64,000 nt of DNA, taken from Novosphingobium sp. (GTDB lineage Bacteria; Pseudomonadota; Alphaproteobacteria; Sphingomonadales; Sphingomonadaceae). Numbering within the stretch: position 1 is the first letter of the stretch; the number at the start of each line of letters is the position of its first letter. The notes below the pieces were generated by a model. It searched no databases and was not told the origin of the DNA. It was given only the letters and a program-made list of their open reading frames with translations. A program made the translations under genes and the position numbers. The stretch is taken from the NCBI RefSeq assembly GCF_019748365.1, contig NZ_JAIEPN010000040.1, positions 1-64,000 on the forward strand. Reading direction: 5' to 3'. Shown piece by piece: positions 25,073 through 33,548 of the stretch.

Positions 25073-25200
25073 TGGCCATGCGGCAGCACGTGCATGTGTC
25101 TCGTCGCGCCATGCTCGCCAGCAGCGCAGCGGCCTTGGCCCCTGAGCTGCCGGCGGGCGCCGTTGGGCAGGCACGTCGGTCATGCCCGGTCATCGTCTAG
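25072..25200 (+). pseudogene. Remnant of a Tat-exported protein (signal peptide only)
   Basis: The 42-codon frame starts at an ATG overlapping the tautomerase stop (TGATG). It reads as a twin-arginine leader, HVSRRAMLASSAAALA, then breaks into a short basic tail and stops. In other genomes such leaders front an exported oxidoreductase or hydrolase, so this looks like the 5' end of a third operon gene whose body has been deleted. A CCGGAT/ATCCGG hairpin (25279-25295) with TTTTT soon after lies before the next gene. Confidence 0.4.
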
Positions 25201-25314
25201 CTGTCGTGGAGGATGGCGAGGCCAAGCCCGGCTTGCGTCATCGCTTGATCGCCGCTGCTCCCGCAGTGGCTGCCGGATCCGGATCGGACATCCGGTCTAG
25301 AGGGGTTTTTGCAG

Positions 25315-26352
25315 ATGCGTGAACTGGTGTTCCTGTCACCCGGAAAGCTGGAATGGCGGCAAGCCGCCGAACCGCGGATCCAACTGCCGAGCGATGCGAT
25401 CGTGAGGCCGGTTGCGGCCACGACCTGCGATCTCGACCGTCTGATCGTTCGCGGCGAGGCACCGTTTGCCGGGCCCTTCGCCATCGGTCATGAATGTGTG
25501 GCCGAGGTGGTCGACGTGGGCGAGGACGTTACCCGGTTCCGGCGCGGCGATCTTGTGGTGGTGAACTGGCACATCTCCTGCGCGCATTGCGATCACTGCG
25601 CAGGTGGCCGTCCGAATGCCTGCCGCAGCCACCCGCCGGGCGCGATGTATGGGCTGCCAGGACTGGGCGATTGGGGCGGCACGTTTTCGGATCTTTTGCG
25701 GGTGGTGCAGGCCGATTTTGCCCTGACAGCCGTGCCCGAAGGGATCGATCCTGCGCTGGTCGCAAGCGCAGCCGACAACCTGCCCTTCGGGTGGGAGTTC
25801 ACCGTACCGTATCTGGAACAATCGCCCGGAGCCGACGTGCTGGTCATGGGAGGCTGCGGATCAATTGCGCTTTATGCCGTCATGTTTGCGGCTGCGGCGG
25901 GGGCATCACGGGTCCAGTATCACGACTCGGACCGCAGCAGGCTGACAATTGCAGAGCGTCTCGGCGCGCATGCCGTAGAAGGGCCGCCTCCGAGGCGGGC
26001 CGGGGAGTTCCCGATCGTCATTGATGCGAGCGCCAATCAGGCCTCGCTGCTGTGCGCCTTGCGGTCCGTAGCTCCGGAGGGCATCGTTTCCTCCGTGGGC
26101 GGGCACTTTGTCGACGTCGCCTTGCCGCTGTTCGAGATGTATCGGCGCGGCGTCCGGTTTTACACGGGGCGCGGGCGCGGCGGCCCCAATGTGGCGGCAG
26201 CTTTGGCGTGGGTGGCGGATGGACGAGTCGATCCGGCGCCCGTTAACTCGTGCATTGCCCCTTTCGACGATGCTCCATCCGTCGTTGCGGAAGCGTCGTT
26301 GAAGCCGGTTCTGGTCCGCCCCCAGGAGTTTCGGCCCGAAGTCAGCTGGTAG
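25315..26352 (+). CDS. Zinc-dependent alcohol dehydrogenase-like protein (MDR superfamily)
   Basis: In this 345-residue protein, residues 1-130 form the GroES-like domain with catalytic zinc ligands (Cys in ATTCDLD, GHE) and the structural zinc cluster CAHCDHCAGGRPNAC. Residues about 150-290 form a Rossmann fold in which the usual GxGxxG appears as GGCGSIAL. The family oxidises alcohols or reduces aldehydes and ketones with NAD(P). AGGGG precedes the chosen ATG; an in-frame TTG two codons earlier is possible. It is likely part of the TetR-controlled group, but a hairpin between it and the tautomerase leaves this open. Confidence 0.88.
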   Translation: MRELVFLSPGKLEWRQAAEPRIQLPSDAIVRPVAATTCDLDRLIVRGEAPFAGPFAIGHECVAEVVDVGEDVTRFRRGDLVVVNWHISCAHCDHCAGGRPNACRSHPPGAMYGLPGLGDWGGTFSDLLRVVQADFALTAVPEGIDPALVASAADNLPFGWEFTVPYLEQSPGADVLVMGGCGSIALYAVMFAAAAGASRVQYHDSDRSRLTIAERLGAHAVEGPPPRRAGEFPIVIDASANQASLLCALRSVAPEGIVSSVGGHFVDVALPLFEMYRRGVRFYTGRGRGGPNVAAALAWVADGRVDPAPVNSCIAPFDDAPSVVAEASLKPVLVRPQEFRPEVSW

Positions 26353-26523
26353 CGCATTCACCTCCAGCGTTCGTTCCGTTCCTTTGGCCGCGTGGGGGTC
26401 GTCTTCGGAAGAGTTGCTCTCGTCCCAATCCGGCGCTCAGCTATCATTCCAACCGCAGCCGCCGCATGGAACCCTCCACCACTGCTCCGCGGCGGTTCCC
26501 CCCCCCGTTTCGGGGGAGGAGCC
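26353..26523. other. Convergent intergenic region with C/G-rich hairpin
   Basis: Between the dehydrogenase and motB (convergent) I see no gene. A CCCCC/GGGGG hairpin at about 26501-26515 flanked by CCTCC-like sequence may end either transcript. The preceding ACCCTCCACCACTGCTCCGC stretch resembles dispersed sphingomonad intergenic repeats, but no second copy is in the window. Confidence 0.4.
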
Positions 26524-27363
26524 TCAGTTCATCAAAAGAATGCTCATCCGCCGGTTGCGCGGGTCCGTCGGGCTGTCCGCAATCAGCGGTTCCTGATCGG
26601 CGACGCCTTCGATGCGGCGGAAGCGGCCTTCGGCGACGCCGCTGCGCATCAGGGCGAGGCGGGTGGCTTCGGCGCGGCCGGCGCTGAGGGACCAATTGTT
26701 GGCCGGGTCTCCCGGGCGCCATTGCAGCGCATCGGTGTGGCCGCGCACGGTGAGGCCCGAGGCATCGGGGCCGATCGCCTGGCCGATGGCGCGGACGAGT
26801 TCTGCGGCCTCGGGGGTGAGGATCGTGGTGCCGAGGCGGAACATCGAGAACTTGGCGTCGTCCATGAGATCAAGCCGGATGCCCTCGGGCGTCTGCGTTA
26901 CGCGGACCTGCCGGGCGAGTTTGCGCAAGGTCTCGGTCTTGGCGAACCTTTCCTGCAGACGCCGCTGCAGGCTGGCGGTGCGCTTGGCCTTGCTCCCGCC
27001 ATCCTTGGCCCCGCCGGTGGCATCGCGCGGGATTGTCAGCGTCTTGGTGCCGGTCTGCCCGGCGCGGTACTGGTAGCTGTCGGTATCGGTGAGCGAGGAG
27101 CCGCCGAGGAGGCCATAGGAGCCGGCGCTGCCTTCCTTCATTTTGACCAGCGTGGGGGTGAAATAGTCCGCAATGCCCTTGCGCTGCTTTTCGGTGGTCG
27201 CGCCGAGCAGCCACATGAGCAGGAAGAACGCCATCATCGCGGTCACGAAGTCGGCATAGGCGACCTTCCACGCGCCGCCGTGGTGGCCGCCTTCGACGAC
27301 GGTGACTTTCTTGACGATGATCGGGCGGACGGGTTCGTTCTTGCCCTTTGGAGACTTGGCCAA
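26524..27363 (-). CDS. motB: Flagellar stator protein MotB
   Basis: The 279-residue protein has a short basic cytoplasmic start, one membrane helix (about 38-58) opening with the proton-binding Asp (YADFVTAMMAFFLLMWLL, D38), and a C-terminal OmpA-like peptidoglycan-binding domain (TVRGHTDALQWRPGD...NWSLSAGRA). The only start near motA is a TTG two bases after the motA stop, so an unusual start codon is inferred, probably with translational coupling. It is the last gene of the flg-mot run. Confidence 0.95.
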   Translation of the reverse strand: MAKSPKGKNEPVRPIIVKKVTVVEGGHHGGAWKVAYADFVTAMMAFFLLMWLLGATTEKQRKGIADYFTPTLVKMKEGSAGSYGLLGGSSLTDTDSYQYRAGQTGTKTLTIPRDATGGAKDGGSKAKRTASLQRRLQERFAKTETLRKLARQVRVTQTPEGIRLDLMDDAKFSMFRLGTTILTPEAAELVRAIGQAIGPDASGLTVRGHTDALQWRPGDPANNWSLSAGRAEATRLALMRSGVAEGRFRRIEGVADQEPLIADSPTDPRNRRMSILLMN

Positions 27364-27365
27364 GC

Positions 27366-28229
27366 CTACCTCCCGCGCAAGGCGTCAAGGAGTTCCGAGA
27401 GACCCGGACGGAACGAGTGGCCAAGGCCCGAACGCGCGCTTTCGACGACGAGGGGCTGCGGCCAGCCGTGGAGGCTCGCGATGATCACCTGCTTGACCGC
27501 CTGGAAGATCATCTCGTCCTGATCGAGCACTTGCTTGAGGCGGCCCGCCAAGGGCGCGACGATGCCATAGGCAAGCAGCACGCCCATGAACGTGCCGACG
27601 AGCGCCGAGCCGATCATCGCGCCGAGGATCGCGGGCGGCTTGTCGATCGAGCCCATGGTCTTCACCACGCCGAGCACCGCCGCGACGATGCCGAGCGCGG
27701 GGAGCGCGTCCGCAAGGTTCTGGAGCGCGTGCTGGGGCTCGCTCATTTCGTGGAAATGGGTCTTCATCGCGTGGTCCATCACGTCCTCGACGGCGTGGAC
27801 TTCGAGCGTGCCGGAGGAGACGACGATGAGGGTGAGCGTATCGCAGATCAGCGCGACGAGCGGCTTGTTGGCGAGGATCCTGGGAAACTCGGCAAAGATC
27901 GGCGAATTGGCGGGATCGGTGACATGGCTTTCCAGGGCGACCGGGCCATCGCTGCGCAGGATCTTCATGAGGCGCGTGCACAGCACGATGGCATCGACAT
28001 GATCCTGCTTGGTGTGCCTCGGCCCCTTGAAGACTTTTCCGAGCCCGCCGCCGATGGCCTTGATCTCATGCAGCGAATTGCCGGTGACGACGGCGCCCAG
28101 CGCGGCCCCGCCGATGATCAGCATTTCGTGCGGGATGGCCTCCATGACCGGGCCGAGCGCGCCGCCGGTGATGGCGAAGCCCCCGAACACCATGACGAGG
28201 AGAATGACGATACCGATGGCAGCATACAT
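27366..28229 (-). CDS. motA: Flagellar stator protein MotA
   Basis: The 287-residue protein has four membrane helices (about 1-22, 33-50, about 170-190, about 200-225), the cytoplasmic loop with charged residues facing FliG, and the conserved Pro-containing PALGIVAAVLGVVKTMGS / GTFMGVLLAYGIVAPLAGRL segments. It pairs with MotB as the ion channel that turns the motor. It follows flgL closely (21 bases) without its own visible promoter. Confidence 0.96.
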   Translation of the reverse strand: MYAAIGIVILLVMVFGGFAITGGALGPVMEAIPHEMLIIGGAALGAVVTGNSLHEIKAIGGGLGKVFKGPRHTKQDHVDAIVLCTRLMKILRSDGPVALESHVTDPANSPIFAEFPRILANKPLVALICDTLTLIVVSSGTLEVHAVEDVMDHAMKTHFHEMSEPQHALQNLADALPALGIVAAVLGVVKTMGSIDKPPAILGAMIGSALVGTFMGVLLAYGIVAPLAGRLKQVLDQDEMIFQAVKQVIIASLHGWPQPLVVESARSGLGHSFRPGLSELLDALRGR

Positions 28230-28250
28230 GGTGAGGAGTATCCCGGAGGG

Positions 28251-29174
28251 TCAGCGCAGGAAATCGAACAGCGAGAGATTGGCGAGCTTGGTGAAGCTGG
28301 CCTGGCTCGCTTCGAGCACGGTGGAAAGCTGCTGCAGGCGGGCCAGCGCGGAGCCCAGTTCGGGCGCGCCGATATCCTCCTGCTGCGAGGCGCGGGCCTC
28401 GCTCATCGTCTGCTGGCGCTCGGTCGAAAGATCGATCCAGCTGAGCCGCGAGCCAACCACGGTCTGCGCGGTGGTGATGGCGTCTAGCCCGTTGGCGAGC
28501 GTGCCAAGCGCGGCCTGCGCGGTGGCGGCGGTGCTGGCGGCGCCGGAGGCGAGCGCATCGGACAGCGATTTGATGACCGTCATCAGATCGGTCTGGTTGC
28601 CGGCCGGGTCCTTGAACGAGAGGAATTCGGGGCCGGTCAGGCTGCGGCTGACGGTCTGGCCGTCGCCCAGGGACAGCTGCCCGGCGCTGCCGCTGCCGAT
28701 GTACTGCGCCTGCCCCGAGGCGCTGATCTGGTAAGCATCGCCGGGGCTGTCACCGCCGAACAGGGCGTGGCCGGCGCTGTCGCGCGTGTTGGCAAGGCCG
28801 ACAAGGCCCTGGTGGATCTGCGCGAGTTCCGACGCGATGCTGGCGCGCTGCGCGGGGGGCAGCAGCGTGGAGGCAGCCTGCGTCGTGAGTTCCTGCGCGC
28901 GGGAGACGTAAGTCGCGAACTGGCCCAGCGCGGTGTCGGTCAGGTTGAGATCGACCATGGCGCGGTTGGTTGCGTCGATGTCGATCGCGCCGATGCTTTC
29001 GGCACGCGCCAGCGCGCGCAGCTGCGAGGCGGCGAGCGGATCGTCGGACGACTTGGTGATCTTGCTGTTCGAGCTGATCTGATTCTGCAGCTCCTCCGCC
29101 TGCCCGCGCAGCGCCGAAAGGTTCTGCGTCGAGCGTTCGTAGAAGGCCGAAGTGCTGGTGGCGAAGATGCTCAT
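28251..29174 (-). CDS. flgL: Hook-filament junction protein FlgL (HAP3)
   Basis: This 307-residue flagellin-like protein starts IFATSTSAFYERSTQNLSALRGQAEELQNQISSNSKI (family N-terminal helix) and has DPLAASQLRALAR and a C-terminal helix resembling flagellin. It follows flgK, with which it forms the hook-filament junction. Confidence 0.94.
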   Translation of the reverse strand: MSIFATSTSAFYERSTQNLSALRGQAEELQNQISSNSKITKSSDDPLAASQLRALARAESIGAIDIDATNRAMVDLNLTDTALGQFATYVSRAQELTTQAASTLLPPAQRASIASELAQIHQGLVGLANTRDSAGHALFGGDSPGDAYQISASGQAQYIGSGSAGQLSLGDGQTVSRSLTGPEFLSFKDPAGNQTDLMTVIKSLSDALASGAASTAATAQAALGTLANGLDAITTAQTVVGSRLSWIDLSTERQQTMSEARASQQEDIGAPELGSALARLQQLSTVLEASQASFTKLANLSLFDFLR

Positions 29175-29181
29175 GACATGC

Positions 29182-30522
29182 CTACCGGATCTGGAGCAGC
29201 GAATCGAAGATCGACGCGGCTACCTGCATGACCCGGCCCGAGGCCTGGAACGCCTGCTGGTAGCGGACGAGATTGACGCCTTCGGCATCGAGATTGACGC
29301 CGGTCTGGGCGGCGAGCGCGGTCCTTGCCGCGTCCGAGATCGTGGCGAGCGCATCGCGGGTGACGGTGCGGCCCGAAACAGAGGCCGAGATATCGAACAG
29401 GATCGCGTCCATCTTGCCGGCGGGATCGGCGGTGGAAAGTGCGCTGCGCAGGGCTTCGAGGTTTCCGGCGTCGCGGCTGTTCTTCGGCGCACCGGAGGGG
29501 GCGGTGGCGATCTTCGCGGGGTCGCTGGTGGCAAGCGCGATGGTCGCCGCGGTGTTGCCCGAAAGGAGCGCCGTGCCGGCGGCGCCATCGCGGTCGGTGC
29601 CGCCGCCTTGTGCGGTGTTGACCGTGGTGACGATGGTGCCGGCAAGACCATCGAGATCGTCCTGCAGCTGGGCGAGCTTGCCGAGCGCGAGTTGCTGGCC
29701 GGCGAGCGAGCCGCCTGACAAGGCCAGCGCGTTGCCACCGAGCGTGTAATCCACCGTGCCATCTGCGGCGGTCGTCATCGCCAGCGTGGCGGTGCTGCCG
29801 CCGTTAACGAGCGTCGTGGCAGGCGCAGTGCTGCCGAGCGTGACGGTGACGCTGCCGTCCTGCGCCAGCGTGGTGCCGATATCGCCGTACTGGCTGAGAT
29901 CGGCGAGGAGCTTGTCGCGCTGGTCGAGAAGGGCGGTCTGGTCGGAGCTGGCATCTGCCGCGCGGGCGAGGCGCAAGTTGGTGCGCGCGAGTTCGCCGGC
30001 GATGCGATTGATCTGGGTGACGCCGCTGGAGGCTTCGAACTGCAGGCCCTTGCCGACCGCGTCCATTTCCTTGGAGGCGATCTGGAAGGTGGCCGTCATC
30101 GTGCGCGCGGCTTCGATCACCGAGGCGCGCAGCGAGGTATCGACCGGGTCTTCCTTCAGCTTGTGCAGCGCGGATTCGAAGCCGGTGATCGCAGGGTATA
30201 CGCCCGATTGTTCGAGCGCGGATTCGATGTAACCGAGGCCCCTCACTTCGGTATCGGCGCGCGCCGAGTCGGAGCCGGTGCGGCGCACTTCGCTCTGGCG
30301 GAAAGCATCGGCGTTGCGCACGACCTTTTCCACCCGCACGCCCGAAAGCGAAACATCGCGCACGCTCTGGTTGTAGCCGGTGGAGGCGACTTCGGTGAGG
30401 CCGATGGTGCGGCGGACATAGCCGTCGGTCGCCGCGTTCGAGATGTTCTGCGCAGTGACATCCAGCCCGATGCGGGCCGCCTTGGCGCCGGAGAGGCCGA
30501 TGGAGAGGAGATCGGAAGCCAT
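29182..30522 (-). CDS. flgK: Hook-filament junction protein FlgK (HAP1)
   Basis: The 446-residue protein begins with the axial-protein signature DLLSIGLSGAKAARIGLDVTAQNISNAATDGYVRR and ends with VNLDAEGVNLVRYQQAFQASGRVMQVASIFDSLLQIR-like sequence. It is shorter than enterobacterial FlgK (about 547), through loss of outer domains, in line with the short FlgE. It lies four bases after flgJ. Confidence 0.95.
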   Translation of the reverse strand: MASDLLSIGLSGAKAARIGLDVTAQNISNAATDGYVRRTIGLTEVASTGYNQSVRDVSLSGVRVEKVVRNADAFRQSEVRRTGSDSARADTEVRGLGYIESALEQSGVYPAITGFESALHKLKEDPVDTSLRASVIEAARTMTATFQIASKEMDAVGKGLQFEASSGVTQINRIAGELARTNLRLARAADASSDQTALLDQRDKLLADLSQYGDIGTTLAQDGSVTVTLGSTAPATTLVNGGSTATLAMTTAADGTVDYTLGGNALALSGGSLAGQQLALGKLAQLQDDLDGLAGTIVTTVNTAQGGGTDRDGAAGTALLSGNTAATIALATSDPAKIATAPSGAPKNSRDAGNLEALRSALSTADPAGKMDAILFDISASVSGRTVTRDALATISDAARTALAAQTGVNLDAEGVNLVRYQQAFQASGRVMQVAASIFDSLLQIR

Positions 30523-30525
30523 GGC

Positions 30526-30855
30526 TTATCCCTCCTTTGCAGCAGCGGGCGGCGCGGCGGGCAGCAGTTTTGCGAACTGCGCTTCAAGCTGCTTCGCCAG
30601 CCCGAAGGTGCCCGCTTCGGCGGCGATGTCCGCGAAGCGTTCATCGCGCATCTGGGTGAAGGTTTGCTGCGCCTGGCCGCCGAAGATCGGATCATCGCCG
30701 GCAAGGCTCGTGGCGCGCGCGGCGGCGAGCATCTGGCGCACGAAGATCGCCTCGAAGCCCTGCGCCGCCTTCTTGAGCGCGGCGCGGTCAGCGGCGGAGG
30801 GGGCCTGCGGGCTGGTTGCCAGCATGGGCACAGCGGAGGACGTGAGCGGGCTCAT
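30526..30855 (-). CDS. flgJ: Rod-binding protein FlgJ, N-terminal domain only
   Basis: At 109 residues it matches the rod-capping half of FlgJ (FEAIFVRQMLAAARATSLAGDDPIFGGQAQQTFTQMRDERFAD). The muramidase half of enterobacterial FlgJ is absent; a separate lytic transglycosylase gene at 38955 probably supplies it. The start overlaps the flgI stop by four bases. Confidence 0.92.
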   Translation of the reverse strand: MSPLTSSAVPMLATSPQAPSAADRAALKKAAQGFEAIFVRQMLAAARATSLAGDDPIFGGQAQQTFTQMRDERFADIAAEAGTFGLAKQLEAQFAKLLPAAPPAAAKEG

Positions 30856-31961
30856 ATGATCTCCATCTCCGCACGCAGAGCGCCGGCCTGCTTGAGCGCT
30901 TCGAGAATGGCGACGAGATCGGACGGGGTGACGCCGAGCTTGTTGAGCGCATCGACGAGGCTGGAGAGCGAGGCGCCGGGCTTGAACAGCGCGACATGGG
31001 CCTGGCCTTCCTCGGCGCTGATCTGGCTCGCCGGAGTGACCACGGTCTGCCCGCGGCTGAACGCGCCGGGCTGCGAGACCTGCGGCTTCTCGTCGATCTT
31101 CACGACAAGCTTGCCGTGGCTGATTGCCGCGGGCGAGAGGCGCACGGCGCTGTTGATGACGACGGTGCCAGTGCGGCTGTTGACGATGACCTTGGCGGCG
31201 GTTTCGGCCGGGGTGACTTCGATCATCTCGATCGAAGCCATCATCGTGGCGCGCGTGTCGGTCGCGGCGGGCAGGCGGATCGCAAGGGTGATGCCGTCTT
31301 CCACCGTCGCGGCGCCGGGAAAGCGGACGTTGACGGCATCGCGGACGCGGCTGGCGGTGAGGAAATCAGCCTTGAACAGGTTCCAGCGCAGCACTTCGCT
31401 GCTGTCGAAACCGGTGGCGACCGCGCGCTCGACGCTGGCGCCTTCGGCAATGCGGCCAACGGTGGGGACGTTGACGGTGAGCTGGCTGCCATCCCTGCCG
31501 GTGATGCCGAGCCCGCCGACGGCGAGATTGCCCTGCGCCATCGCATAGATCTGCCCGTCCGCGCCATAGAGCGGGGCGAGGATGAGCGCGCCGCCGCGCA
31601 GGGACTTGGCCTTGCCGATAGTCGAGACGGTAACGTCGATGCGCTGGCCGGGCTTGGCGAAGGCGGGGAGATCGGCGGTGATGAGCACGGCGGCAGCGTT
31701 CTTGAGCCCCGGCGCGATGCCCTGCGGCAGCTGCACGCCGAGACGGCCCGAAACGCCGCGCATCGCCTGCGTGATGTATTCGAGGTTGTCGTCACCCGTG
31801 CCGGGGAGGCCGACGACGACGCCGTAGCCCGTGAGCTGGTTGGTGCGCACGCCCTGGAACGCGCCGAGATCGCGCACGCGGTCGGCATGCGCGGGGGTGG
31901 GTGTGAGGGCCAGCGCCGCGAGAAGGGCCATGAGGCCGCGCAGGAGGGGAGTGCGGGCCAT
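30852..31961 (-). CDS. flgI: Flagellar P-ring protein FlgI
   Basis: The 369-residue periplasmic protein has a signal peptide (MARTPLLRGLMALLAALALTPTPAHA) and typical DRVRDLGAFQGVRTNQLTGYGVVVGLPGTGD and LVDALNKLGVTPSDLVAILEALKQAGAL. FlgI forms the P ring in the peptidoglycan layer. The start at 31961 is chosen because the signal peptide begins there and flgH ends just before it. Confidence 0.97.
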   Translation of the reverse strand: MARTPLLRGLMALLAALALTPTPAHADRVRDLGAFQGVRTNQLTGYGVVVGLPGTGDDNLEYITQAMRGVSGRLGVQLPQGIAPGLKNAAAVLITADLPAFAKPGQRIDVTVSTIGKAKSLRGGALILAPLYGADGQIYAMAQGNLAVGGLGITGRDGSQLTVNVPTVGRIAEGASVERAVATGFDSSEVLRWNLFKADFLTASRVRDAVNVRFPGAATVEDGITLAIRLPAATDTRATMMASIEMIEVTPAETAAKVIVNSRTGTVVINSAVRLSPAAISHGKLVVKIDEKPQVSQPGAFSRGQTVVTPASQISAEEGQAHVALFKPGASLSSLVDALNKLGVTPSDLVAILEALKQAGALRAEMEII

Positions 31962-31963
31962 GG

Positions 31964-32713
31964 TCAGAACGGGGTGATCATGCTGAAGAACTTCGAGAGC
32001 CAGCCTTCGCGGCTGGCGCGGCCGATCGAACCGTTGCCGGTGTAGTTGATGCGCGCATCGGCAACCTGCGTGGAACGCACGCGGTTGTCCGCATCGATAT
32101 CGCCGAGGCGGACGATGCCGGAAAACTGCACCCATTCCTGGCCCTGGCTCAGCAGCAAGCGCTTTTCTCCTACGACGAGCGCCGTGCCATTTGGGCGCAC
32201 TTCGGCAATGGTGACGGAAACCTCGCCGCCGAGCGTGCTCGTCTGCGTGGCATTCCCCTGTCCGTTGAACGACGATCCGCCCGAAGCTTTAAGGGCGTTG
32301 GGATCGAGGAAGGAGAGCGGCCCGGCGGTGGGCGGCACAATGTTGAAGCCGCCGTCCTTCTGCGTTCTGGAAGCCGCTGTCTTCGAGGAATTGAGGTTTT
32401 CGGTGAGGATGATCGTCAGCGGATCGCCCACCGCATGCGCGCGGCGGCCTTCGGCGAGGCCGATGTAGCCGGTCGAGGCGTTGAAGATCGCGCCGTCTGC
32501 GGGGCGCGGTGCAGGAGCAGGCGGCAGCGCTGCGCCGAAGCCTTGCTCAGGACGCGTGGGGCGGCCATGCGCGTGGCTGGCGGGTACAATGGCGGCGAGG
32601 ACCACGGCGGGCGGCACAAGCAGGCAGACGAGCAGCTTGAGGCCGAGCGGCCTGCCGTCGATCGGGCCGTTTGCGGAAGCGCGGAAGCCGGCTTCGAAGG
32701 GGGAATCCATCAT
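31964..32713 (-). CDS. flgH: Flagellar L-ring protein FlgH, lipobox not evident
   Basis: The 249-residue protein has the FlgH core (FNASTGYIGLAEGRRAHAVGDPLTIILTENLNSSK...GSFNGQG, VRPNGTALVVGEKRLLLSQGQEWVQFSGIVRLGDIDADNRV, ARINYTGNGSIGRASREGWL). FlgH normally is an outer-membrane lipoprotein. Here the N-terminal helix is followed by ASHAHG with no lipobox Cys at the cleavage point; the only nearby Cys is inside the hydrophobic stretch (LLVCLL). Ring anchoring may differ, or the start may be mis-set. A second ATG lies one codon later. Confidence 0.93.
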   Translation of the reverse strand: MMDSPFEAGFRASANGPIDGRPLGLKLLVCLLVPPAVVLAAIVPASHAHGRPTRPEQGFGAALPPAPAPRPADGAIFNASTGYIGLAEGRRAHAVGDPLTIILTENLNSSKTAASRTQKDGGFNIVPPTAGPLSFLDPNALKASGGSSFNGQGNATQTSTLGGEVSVTIAEVRPNGTALVVGEKRLLLSQGQEWVQFSGIVRLGDIDADNRVRSTQVADARINYTGNGSIGRASREGWLSKFFSMITPF

Positions 32714-32727
32714 GGGGTGGGCTTCCG

Positions 32728-33516
32728 TCAAAGAGTCTGGTTGGCGTTCTTGAGCATTTCGTCGACCGCCGAAATCATCTTGGAATTGACCTCGTAGGCG
32801 CGCTGGGTCTCGATCATGTCGACGAGTTCCTCGACGACATTGACGTTCGAGCTTTCGAGGAAGCCCTGCCGGATGCGCCCGCGCCCGAGTTCGCCCGCGA
32901 TGCCGATCTGCGCGGCGCCGCTGGCGGCGGTTTCGGTGAGGAAGTTGTCCCCGCCCGCCGCAAGGCCCGCCGGATTTGCGAAGCTGGCGATGGTGATCTG
33001 GCCAAGCTGCGCTGGCTCGGCCGTTGCGGGGAGCGTGGCAGAGACAGTGCCATCGGGCGCGATGGTGATCGAGGTTGCGCCTTCGGGGATGACGACCGGT
33101 GGCTGGACGACGAAGCCCTGGGCCGTGACGAGCTGACCTTCCGCCGAGCGGCTGAAATTGCCCGCGCGGGTATAGGCGAGCTGGCCTCCGGGCAGTGTGA
33201 CCTGGAAATAGCCGTCGCCATCGAGCGCGAGATCGAGCGCGTTGCTGGTGGTCTGCATCGGCCCCTGCGTGGTGATCCGCGTGGTCGACTGGATGCCGAC
33301 GCCCGTGCCGAGGTTGAGCCCGGTGGCATAAGCGGTTTCGCCCGAGGACTGCTGCCCTGCTGTGCGCGCATCCTGATAGGCCATGGTCGCGAAGTTGGCG
33401 CGATCCCGCTTGAAGCCGGTGGTGCCGACGTTGGCGAGATTGTTGGCGATCACGCGCATCCGCGTGTCCTGTGCTTCGAGACCGGTGCGGGCGACGTGAA
33501 GGGCGGAAGAGGGCAT
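32728..33516 (-). CDS. flgG: Distal rod protein FlgG
   Basis: This 262-residue axial protein has SSALHVARTGLEAQDTRMRVIANNLANVGTTGFKRDRANF at the N-terminus and NVNVVEELVDMIETQRAYEVNSKMISAVDEMLKNANQ at the C-terminus, both family hallmarks. Length is standard. It lies between flgF and flgH. Confidence 0.97.
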   Translation of the reverse strand: MPSSALHVARTGLEAQDTRMRVIANNLANVGTTGFKRDRANFATMAYQDARTAGQQSSGETAYATGLNLGTGVGIQSTTRITTQGPMQTTSNALDLALDGDGYFQVTLPGGQLAYTRAGNFSRSAEGQLVTAQGFVVQPPVVIPEGATSITIAPDGTVSATLPATAEPAQLGQITIASFANPAGLAAGGDNFLTETAASGAAQIGIAGELGRGRIRQGFLESSNVNVVEELVDMIETQRAYEVNSKMISAVDEMLKNANQTL

Positions 33517-33548
33517 GGGGATCAGGTCCTTGGCAAAATGGGGTCAGA

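Noticed and set aside
21178-26352. Genomic island with integrase or attachment sites
   Set aside because: No integrase, tRNA or direct repeats flank this stretch. A metabolic insert is all the sequence shows.
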